Shown here in pieces: positions 16,978 to 24,455 of a DNA stretch of 63,091 bases. The position numbers and the translations under genes were made by a program. Numbering within the stretch: position 1 is the first letter of the stretch; every line of letters begins with the position of its first letter. The DNA is from Bacteroidales bacterium UBA1800 (GTDB lineage Bacteria; Bacteroidota; Bacteroidia; Bacteroidales; VadinHA17). The notes under the pieces were generated by a model. That model ran no database searches. It had not been told where the DNA came from and saw only the letters and a program-made list of their open reading frames with translations. The stretch covers positions 51,713-114,803 of the forward strand of contig DCFQ01000007.1 in NCBI GenBank assembly GCA_002319915.1, in the 5' to 3' direction.

Positions 16978-19671
16978 ATGATCCGAGGCCTTTTAAGATC
17001 ACAGCTACAGCTTATCATGCTTTTCCTGGTCATTCATCCGGGAGCCGCCGTTGCGTCAGCTTCCGGGGAATATCCGTCATTTCAGCAGGACACCGTTCAG
17101 GTTAAAAGCCAGGTCCGTAAACAACCGGTTTACACCACATCGAGGATTGTGACTTCCCGCCCCGTTATCGACGGAAAGCTCGATGACGAATGCTGGAAGC
17201 ACGGGACCTGGGCAGGCGATTACCACCAGTACACGCCGAATGAGGGTGCGAAACCCACATTCCCCACCAAAATGAACATCCAGTACGACGACCGGAACAT
17301 ATATGTCGCATTCAGGGCATTTGACAAGGAGCCCCAGAAAATTCACAGGTTTGCCGGTGTCCGCGATGAAATTGTGGGAGACATGGTGGGGATCAACTTC
17401 GACAGCTACCGCGACTACCGTACAGGCTTTGAATTCACGATAACGGCCTGGGGTCAGAAAGTTGACCTGGTCCTTTTCAATCCCGAGAACTGGGATTTCA
17501 ACTGGAATGCCGTATGGAAAGGGAAGGTGGGCATGGAAGATTCAGCATGGGTAGCAGAGATTGAGGTCCCTCTGAGCCAGCTCAGGTACAGCAGCAAGGA
17601 TGAACAGGTCTGGGGCCTTCACACCTGGAGATGGATCGACAGGTTCCAGGAGGAGAGCAACTGGGAGATCCAGTCCAAGACAGGTCCCGGGATACTATAC
17701 AACTACGGGGAATTCCGGGGGATAAAAGGGTTGAAGAAATCAAGGAGGCTGGAGATCATGCCATATATCCTAGGTGACCTCAAAACAGTGAAAAAAGAGC
17801 CCGGGAACCCCTTCACTAAAAACGGCAGGGCGTGGGGCGGCAACCTTGGGCTTGATGCAAAGATCGGTTTATCGAGCAACTTTACGATCGACCTGACGGT
17901 GAATCCCGATTTCGGGCAGGTCGAATCTGACCCGTCAGTAATGAACCTGACTGCGTTTGAGACCTTTTATGAAGAAAAAAGGCCTTTCTTCCTGGAGGGC
18001 CTGACAATCTTTGAAAACAAGTTTGACGACCAAAGCCTCTTCTATTCGAGGAGGATAGGACATGCCCCATCGCTTTCTGTCTCTCCCGGCGCAGGACAGT
18101 TTGTAAAGCAGCCGGATATGACGACGATCCTCGATGCTGTGAAATTCAGCGGAACGAACTCGAAAGGATTGTCGATCGGCCTCATCCAGAGCCTCACCGC
18201 AAACGAATATGCCCGGATCAGCAATGCAAACGATTTGCGGTCGTCGCGCAGGGTGGAGCCTCTCACGAATTACACTGTCGCCCGTATTCAGAAAGGCTAT
18301 AATGAGGGTACAACCGTTATCGGCGGCATGGTGACATCGACAAACAGATTCATGAATGATTCCTCACTCAGCTTCCTTGCAAGCGATGCTGTCACCGGGG
18401 GGCTCGATCTTCTTCACAGGTGGCACGATAAGGAGTTTTTTATCGATGCCAGGCTTATCGGCAGCTATGTGACCGGGAGCAGGGAAGCCATTAAGGCATT
18501 GCAGGAATCCTCGGCCCGTTATTTCCAGCGGCCTGGTGCCCGGGATTATGTCGATTACGACATAACCAGGACCAGCCTGGAAGGACTGGGAGGGAAATTC
18601 AGGATCGGAAAGGGTGCCAAAGGTCTCTGGAGGTACTCTACAGGCGTGACCTTCCTGTCACCCGGACTCGAGCTTAATGATATCGGCTATATGACGAGCG
18701 CAGACCAGATAAATCTCGAGAGTGAAGTCTCATACATGATCAACAAGCCCGTCTCCATATTCCGGACCTACAGGTTCAACCTGGAACAATTCAACTCCTG
18801 GAATTACAAAGGCACCTACCTGGGTTCCGGGGGCCACCTTTCGGTAAGCGCTGACTTTTTGAACCAGTGGGGAATTGAAACAAACTTCATCTTTCACTCA
18901 AAAGCATACGATACCAAGATCCTTCGCGGCGGCTATGATTTGTTGATGCCTTCCCAGTTCATGTTTTTCGGAACCGTCAGATCGAACCAGTCGAAAAAAG
19001 TGACCGGACAGATTGAATTCAGCTATGACGCGAGAAGCAACGGTTCCTCAGCGGTTTATCAGGTTATGCCGCAGCTCTCTGCAAGGCCCTTCAGCATGCT
19101 CAGGATCGCAGTGACAGGGACCTATGCCCGGAACAACGACGAGCTCCAGTACGTGACAACCATCGACCGTTCTGATCTTTTCACGGGTAAAAGATATATC
19201 CTTGGTTCCATCGACCAGACAACTATAGGGCTTACTTTCAGGGTGGATCTCAACCTTACGCCGGAGTTCTCGGTACAGTATTACGGCAGCCCCTTTATTT
19301 CGAAAGGTACCTATTCCGATTTCAAGCATATCACAGATCCTGATGCCCGGGGATATTCCGACAGGTTCCGGGTGTACCAGGATCCCGCGCTGGTTGATGG
19401 AAAATACACCCTCAATGATTATACGACCGATGGGTGGCCAATCTCCTATTCCATTGACAATCCGGATTTTAATTTCCACCAGTTCAGGTCGAACCTGGTT
19501 GCAAAATGGGAATACAGGCTTGGCTCATTCATTTACCTGGTGTGGTCGAGCGACAGGACCGGGAGCAACACTCTTGCAGGCGCATCCATGGGAGACTCTT
19601 TCGGATACCTGCGAAGCCTTTTCCCCAGGAATATCTTTCTAATAAAGCTGAATTACTGGTTTTCGCTTTAG
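16978..19671 (+). CDS. CBM9-like domain / DUF5916 outer-membrane protein
   Basis: 897 residues with an N-terminal signal. Residues about 45-250 form a carbohydrate-binding-module-9-like domain (RPVIDGKLDDECWKHGTW..., NIYVAFRAFDKEPQKI, RTGFEFTITAWGQKVDL, WVAEIEVPLSQLRY). The remainder is the DUF5916 region, rich in alternating aromatic beta strands (LEIMPYILGDLK, NFTIDLTVNPDFGQVESDPSVMNLTAFETFYEEKRPFFLEG), ending in a final strand with terminal Phe-Ser-Leu, as expected of an outer-membrane barrel. Members are common in Bacteroidota; the substrate is not known. It sits alone between divergent and downstream gaps. Confidence 0.87.
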   Translation: MIRGLLRSQLQLIMLFLVIHPGAAVASASGEYPSFQQDTVQVKSQVRKQPVYTTSRIVTSRPVIDGKLDDECWKHGTWAGDYHQYTPNEGAKPTFPTKMNIQYDDRNIYVAFRAFDKEPQKIHRFAGVRDEIVGDMVGINFDSYRDYRTGFEFTITAWGQKVDLVLFNPENWDFNWNAVWKGKVGMEDSAWVAEIEVPLSQLRYSSKDEQVWGLHTWRWIDRFQEESNWEIQSKTGPGILYNYGEFRGIKGLKKSRRLEIMPYILGDLKTVKKEPGNPFTKNGRAWGGNLGLDAKIGLSSNFTIDLTVNPDFGQVESDPSVMNLTAFETFYEEKRPFFLEGLTIFENKFDDQSLFYSRRIGHAPSLSVSPGAGQFVKQPDMTTILDAVKFSGTNSKGLSIGLIQSLTANEYARISNANDLRSSRRVEPLTNYTVARIQKGYNEGTTVIGGMVTSTNRFMNDSSLSFLASDAVTGGLDLLHRWHDKEFFIDARLIGSYVTGSREAIKALQESSARYFQRPGARDYVDYDITRTSLEGLGGKFRIGKGAKGLWRYSTGVTFLSPGLELNDIGYMTSADQINLESEVSYMINKPVSIFRTYRFNLEQFNSWNYKGTYLGSGGHLSVSADFLNQWGIETNFIFHSKAYDTKILRGGYDLLMPSQFMFFGTVRSNQSKKVTGQIEFSYDARSNGSSAVYQVMPQLSARPFSMLRIAVTGTYARNNDELQYVTTIDRSDLFTGKRYILGSIDQTTIGLTFRVDLNLTPEFSVQYYGSPFISKGTYSDFKHITDPDARGYSDRFRVYQDPALVDGKYTLNDYTTDGWPISYSIDNPDFNFHQFRSNLVAKWEYRLGSFIYLVWSSDRTGSNTLAGASMGDSFGYLRSLFPRNIFLIKLNYWFSL

Positions 19672-19915
19672 CAGGGGCTGGCATAGGCTTAAAAACCTAG
19701 TTTTGAAAATGCTTAAAATTTGGATGATAAAAGTGAACATAATTGTCATTAATCATATAAATTCGGGTATTTATCTTTGAAATTACACAGGCAATCAAAA
19801 TAGTACCCGTTTTCTTTGCTAGCCCGATAAAAATCCCCAATTTTGAGATGTCGAATCATGCGGAGATTTCTTAGGATGCTATCTTGAAGAATAGTCAAAT
19901 GTTGAATCTCTGAGG

Positions 19916-20275
19916 ATGAAAATATTGATTTGTGAAGACAATCCAATGGCGATGAAGACACTGTCAGTCGTTATTGAAAGGGAGGGTTATGAGGCTGACA
20001 CGGCAGAGGATGGCAACAGGGCCATGGAACTGCTGCTCAAGAACGATTATGATCTTATGGTGGTGGATATTCATTTACCATACAGGAGTGGACTGGAGCT
20101 GGTTAAGTTTGTGAGGTCCGATCAGGGGAAGGATACCCCGGCCCTGATGCTGACAGCCTTCAGTGATCCTCAGGTCCAGCGCCAGGCAGGGGAACTGGGA
20201 ATAAGCGGCTATATGGTCAAGCCTTTTAATCCCTCCGACCTGGTGTCGAAGATCAGATCAATTCTGGGAAAATAG
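19916..20275 (+). CDS. Receiver-only response regulator
   Basis: 119-residue CheY-like receiver with no output domain. Acidic pocket Glu7/Asp8, phospho-acceptor Asp51 in VVDIHLP, Thr80 switch in LMLTAF and Lys102 in MVKPF are all present, so it should be phosphorylatable. No histidine kinase is in the window. It is the first gene of a tight run (3 bases before the YaiO-like gene) leading to a polysaccharide synthase, so it probably controls synthesis or secretion by protein contact rather than transcription. Confidence 0.93.
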   Translation: MKILICEDNPMAMKTLSVVIEREGYEADTAEDGNRAMELLLKNDYDLMVVDIHLPYRSGLELVKFVRSDQGKDTPALMLTAFSDPQVQRQAGELGISGYMVKPFNPSDLVSKIRSILGK

Positions 20276-20278
20276 TTA

Positions 20279-21355
20279 ATGAAGAAAGCGGCTATCATAC
20301 TGTTCACAGGAATCCTTATCAGCTCTTTAGCCGGAACGGGGATGTTGTTCTCGCAGGAACAGCTGAACCCGGAGGAAGAGTACTCAAGAATAAGGACAAT
20401 GGCGTTTGGCGGGGACTATTCCGGGGCGGCGGATGCTGCATGGAAGCTCTTGAAAGCCTATCCCTCATATGGTGATGTCCGCATATTGCTGGGCCGGGTC
20501 CTTGCCTGGCAAAAGAAATACGATGAAGCTGCAGCCGTTATCGATACGTTGTTAAAGACGGAACCAACAAATACCGATGCCTTGTCGGCAAGAAAGGATA
20601 TTTCACTCTGGGCAAAGGAGAATACCCCTGTTGCAACGGACGTGAGGGCCGGGTACTACTTTGATTATTTCACAGAGCCTTATACGAGGTTCTGGCAGGT
20701 ATACAGCGCTGGAGCCGGGCACAAATTTGGAATCGGACCCGCTGCTGCCTATGTCAACGTCGGAAATCTTGCGCCCTTTGATTCCCTGCGCGGGGCTACG
20801 GAGTATCAGTTTGAAGCGGAGTTTTATCCAAGGCTTTCGCCTGTTAATTATGCATGGGTTTCGTATGCGTATTCCCCGGGATCCCATTTCCCTGAGCACC
20901 GCGGGGCAGTCCAGGTCTGGCAGATCCTGCCAAAGGGGTTTGCAGCTTCGGCAGGCCTTCGCTTTTACTATTTTGACAGGGGTGTCTACATCGGCCTGGT
21001 CTCGTTAGAGAAATACATCAGGAAATTCTGGTTGTCGGGGACATTCTATGCCTATTTTAAGGACCAGGGACCCACATATTCGTTTTATGCGAATGTGCGC
21101 CGCTATTTTAACGACATCAATTACCTCCAGATTACTCTTGGAACCGGTACGGCACCCGATGAACCCTTCGATATCCAGGAGGACATTGCACGCCTGAAGG
21201 CAAACAGCGTAAGGCTGCTATACAATACACGGATCACCAACAGGCTTATGCTGAAGGTCGGGGCCGGCTATTCGAGGGAAGAATTCCAGGAATCGCTGCT
21301 GAGAAACAGGTGGGAAGGTACGGTAAACCTTACTTATGCAATTAAGATGAAGTGA
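20279..21355 (+). CDS. YaiO-family TPR and outer-membrane beta-barrel protein
   Basis: 358 residues: signal peptide (1-25), a TPR-like helical part (about 30-115; AADAAWKLLKAYPSYGDVRILLGRVLAWQKKYDEAAAVIDTLLKTEP), then a barrel of repeated aromatic strands typical of YaiO. YaiO-like proteins are thought to serve as outer-membrane channels. TPR plus barrel is also the plan of PgaA, the PNAG exporter, which supports a secretion role here. Its stop overlaps the ATG of the next gene (TGATG), so the genes are translationally coupled. Confidence 0.85.
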   Translation: MKKAAIILFTGILISSLAGTGMLFSQEQLNPEEEYSRIRTMAFGGDYSGAADAAWKLLKAYPSYGDVRILLGRVLAWQKKYDEAAAVIDTLLKTEPTNTDALSARKDISLWAKENTPVATDVRAGYYFDYFTEPYTRFWQVYSAGAGHKFGIGPAAAYVNVGNLAPFDSLRGATEYQFEAEFYPRLSPVNYAWVSYAYSPGSHFPEHRGAVQVWQILPKGFAASAGLRFYYFDRGVYIGLVSLEKYIRKFWLSGTFYAYFKDQGPTYSFYANVRRYFNDINYLQITLGTGTAPDEPFDIQEDIARLKANSVRLLYNTRITNRLMLKVGAGYSREEFQESLLRNRWEGTVNLTYAIKMK

Positions 21356-23007
21356 TGAGGAAGGGCTTTACCATCATATTATCCCTGCTCTGTTTCCCGA
21401 TGGTCACTGCCGACCCTCCGCTGAGGCCGGCTTCACTGCCGCCGTCACCGTCCCCTATCTATTTAAACAACGCAGTGGACCTGCTTACTTCCGGGAACGA
21501 TAATGCAAGGCTCGATTACCTGGTCGCAATGTCGGCGGAATCCTATCCGATACAAGTAGGGGCATTCAGACTTAAAAAGAATGCGGAAAGGATGTATGGA
21601 AAGATCGTTTCGATTATCGGGGAGGGAGTGACAATGCTTGAAGAGAACGGGTTCTATAAGATCAGGGTTACCAGGCTGAGCAGGGAAATGCTCAAAGCCT
21701 GTTCCGAACCGGCCAGGCCTGCAATTCCGCGGGTTGCAACAGCGATCCTGACTTCCTACAGGACCGATACTGGTGCCGTGATACCTGGCGCTCCCGATAC
21801 CATCCGGGATATGATTGCCGCCCAGGCTATCCCGATCGATTCCGTGAAGGAAAGCGCCGATTCGACCGCAACTGCCGCTTCCGCAAAAGGCTCCCTGGGA
21901 AAGCTTTTCATCCTGAACAGCAACAGCCCTTGGCTCAAGAAGATAAACTATTTTGGCAAGTCGTTCGCGTTCATCAACGTACTCATCATTACTATAACGA
22001 TTTCCATCGCCACTATGATCATCCTGCTCGTTGTGATCCTTCTCAACAGGGCAAGGATGGAGAAAGAGGAGAAACTGAAACAATACCTGGCAGAGACCTA
22101 CCAGGGCATGATCATAGATTACCTGTTCACCGGCAGCAGCCCTGACAGGTTCCGCGAGATCGCTTCCGACAGCTATCGCCGCCAGGCCCTGGTCGACCAG
22201 ATGATCGATGTGAGCGTAAACCTGAAAGGTGATGCAGAGGAAAAGCTGAGAGGGCTATACCTCTACCTTGGCCTCGACAGCGATTCGATAAAGCGTGCCC
22301 ACGACTACCGGTGGCATAAAAAGATAAAAGGATTCCGCGAGCTTGCCTTTATGAACATCAAGGATGCAAACTTCACGATATACAAGGCGCTCAACTCGAA
22401 GAATGATATTCTCAGGATGGAAGCCCAGATAGCTCTGGTAAGACTGAGCGAAAAGGATCCTTTCGGATTCCTGTTCGAGCTCAGGAAACCGTTCTCCCTC
22501 TGGGAGCAGATAACCCTGCATGAGCTGATCATCCAGCACGATCTGCCGGTGCCGGCCTTCAAGAAATGGCTCAAGGCCACCAACCCGACGGTTGTGATGT
22601 TTGCTCTGAGAATGATCAGGGAGTTCAGGCAGCGCGATGCTGAGGATGATATCAGGGAAGCAATCGAGAATCCGTCACCTGAGGTCCGGAGACTGGCTAT
22701 CCAGATTGCCGGGGACCTTGATATGCGCTCGACCCTCGAGACGATGAAAAGGATCTACAAGGAACAGGATTACCAGACATGCATAGAGATCATACGGGCC
22801 ATGGCAAAAATGCCTGATGCTTCCCTCATGGGCTTCCTCAAGCTTGTTCTCGACAAGGAGGATGATGTCCAGCTCCAGATTGAAGCCACAAAGGCAATCG
22901 AGAATAACGGCGAGGAAGGTGTGAAAACCCTCGTCAAGCTAATGAAATCGGAATATAAAAATTACAATATCATCGTAAGACATGTTCTTGACCGCAGAAT
23001 ATATTGA
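21355..23007 (+). CDS. SPOR-TM-HEAT repeat envelope protein
   Basis: 550 residues from the ATG at 21355. Order: signal-like hydrophobic start (1-20); a SPOR-like domain (about 60-110; YPIQVGAFRLKKNAERMYGKI...GFYKIRVT) of the kind that binds peptidoglycan glycan strands; a Ser/Ala/Thr-rich linker; one transmembrane helix (about 204-230); a basic stretch; then alpha-helical HEAT repeats to the end (LRMEAQIALVRLS, VRRLAIQIAGDLD, IEIIRAMAKMP, IEATKAIENNG). The predicted topology puts SPOR in the periplasm and HEAT in the cytoplasm, bridging cell wall and synthase. Located between the YaiO-like channel and the GT2 synthase. Confidence 0.82.
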   Translation: MRKGFTIILSLLCFPMVTADPPLRPASLPPSPSPIYLNNAVDLLTSGNDNARLDYLVAMSAESYPIQVGAFRLKKNAERMYGKIVSIIGEGVTMLEENGFYKIRVTRLSREMLKACSEPARPAIPRVATAILTSYRTDTGAVIPGAPDTIRDMIAAQAIPIDSVKESADSTATAASAKGSLGKLFILNSNSPWLKKINYFGKSFAFINVLIITITISIATMIILLVVILLNRARMEKEEKLKQYLAETYQGMIIDYLFTGSSPDRFREIASDSYRRQALVDQMIDVSVNLKGDAEEKLRGLYLYLGLDSDSIKRAHDYRWHKKIKGFRELAFMNIKDANFTIYKALNSKNDILRMEAQIALVRLSEKDPFGFLFELRKPFSLWEQITLHELIIQHDLPVPAFKKWLKATNPTVVMFALRMIREFRQRDAEDDIREAIENPSPEVRRLAIQIAGDLDMRSTLETMKRIYKEQDYQTCIEIIRAMAKMPDASLMGFLKLVLDKEDDVQLQIEATKAIENNGEEGVKTLVKLMKSEYKNYNIIVRHVLDRRIY

Positions 23008-23012
23008 ATAAT

Positions 23013-24455
23013 ATGGGATTTATTTTTGCACATATTGTTTTCTACCTGACCCTCTTTATCTTCGGATCTTATCTTTTGCTGGGGCTCTTTTCCGCAATAG
23101 CTCTACGGAAGTACCTGAGGAAGAACAGTTACGTAAATTACAATTCGCTGGTCCTTTCGCCCCTGAGCCCCAAGATCTCCATTATTGCACCGGCATTCAA
23201 CGAGAGCAAGACCATTATCGACAATATCCGCACGCTGCTTTCACTCTATTACAATAACTATGAGGTCATCCTGGTTAATGACGGATCGACCGACGACACT
23301 TTCGACCTTGTGAGAGATGCCTACGACCTTATAAGGGTGAATTATTATTTTGACTACAGGATCCCGTGTGAAAGGATACGGGGTGTTTACAGGTCAAAGA
23401 ACCCTTCATACAACAGGCTCACGGTGATTGATAAGGTCAACGGCGGGAAAGCCGATTCACTCAATGCTGGGATCAATATATGCCAGAGTTCGCTGTTCAT
23501 ATCGATCGATGCCGATTCCATTATTGAATCCGATTCGATCCTGAAGCTGGTTAAGCCCTTCCTGGAGGAAAAGGACAAAAAGGTGATCGGGTCGGGCGGT
23601 GTGATAAGAATCGTCAATTCCTGCGAGGTCGAGCGCGGTCATATAAGGGAGATCCATGTGCCTCATAAGCTTCTTCCGAGGCTACAGGTTCTGGAATATA
23701 CCAGGGCTTTCCTTCTCGGAAGGATGGCATGGAGTCATCTCGACGGATTAATGCTGATCTCGGGCGCAATGGGGATCTTCGACAGGGACATCGTTATCAA
23801 GGCAGGCGGCTATAGCATAAAAACGGTAGGGGAGGATATGGAGCTCGTTCTCAGGATGAGGCGGTATATGGCCGATCATGACCAGGACTATGAAGTAAGC
23901 TACATCCCGGACCCGTTGTGCTGGACCGAAGTTCCTTCAGATATCAAATCCCTGCGCAAGCAGAGGACCAGGTGGACAAGGGGGCTTGTCGAATCGCTTT
24001 GGACCCACAAAAATATGTTCTTCAACGGGAAATACGGCAGGTTGGGAGTCCTTGGCTATCCTTACTGGTTCTTCTTTGAATGGATGGCGCCCCTCATCGC
24101 TTTCTCGGGATTTGCCTACACCATTTACCTCATCATCATTAACTCCCTCAACTGGCCGTTCTACCTGCTTCTCTTCATATTCGTCTACACCTTCGCGGTT
24201 TGCCTGTCGACATGGGCAGTACTGTTTGAGGAGATCACATTCCACAAGTACAAGAGGAAAAGAGATGTTCTGAAGCTTCTTACCGTTGCACTGGTTGAAC
24301 CGTTCATTTACCCGATCCATACCTACTTTGCCATCAGGGGCAATTTCGAGGCTCTTCGCCGGAAGAAGGGATGGGAAAAGGCTGAGCGTAACGGGTTCGA
24401 CAAGAAGAAGAAGCCCAGGACGAAAATGCCTGAGCCCGAACCTGAACTCAATTAG
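23013..24455 (+). CDS. Processive GT2 polysaccharide synthase (PgaC/BcsA-like)
   Basis: 480-residue membrane glycosyltransferase family 2 enzyme. Seen: N-terminal helix (5-30), GT-A domain with VNDGSTDD (Asp90), NGGKADSLNAG, the DAD metal motif (166-168), GED (Glu274-Asp275) and QRTRW (317-321), the D,D,D,QxxRW set of processive synthases, then three or four C-terminal helices (about 352-442) and a basic tail. A TTG at 23004 is in frame; the ATG at 23013 is preferred. It should polymerise and translocate a beta-linked polysaccharide; the sugar cannot be told. The 3' end overlaps the convergent glycosidase gene by 8 bases. Confidence 0.9.
   Translation: MGFIFAHIVFYLTLFIFGSYLLLGLFSAIALRKYLRKNSYVNYNSLVLSPLSPKISIIAPAFNESKTIIDNIRTLLSLYYNNYEVILVNDGSTDDTFDLVRDAYDLIRVNYYFDYRIPCERIRGVYRSKNPSYNRLTVIDKVNGGKADSLNAGINICQSSLFISIDADSIIESDSILKLVKPFLEEKDKKVIGSGGVIRIVNSCEVERGHIREIHVPHKLLPRLQVLEYTRAFLLGRMAWSHLDGLMLISGAMGIFDRDIVIKAGGYSIKTVGEDMELVLRMRRYMADHDQDYEVSYIPDPLCWTEVPSDIKSLRKQRTRWTRGLVESLWTHKNMFFNGKYGRLGVLGYPYWFFFEWMAPLIAFSGFAYTIYLIIINSLNWPFYLLLFIFVYTFAVCLSTWAVLFEEITFHKYKRKRDVLKLLTVALVEPFIYPIHTYFAIRGNFEALRRKKGWEKAERNGFDKKKKPRTKMPEPEPELN

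Noticed and set aside
19749..19961. Minus-strand open frame of 70 codons upstream of the receiver gene
   Set aside because: Overlaps the receiver gene start, and nothing supports coding.
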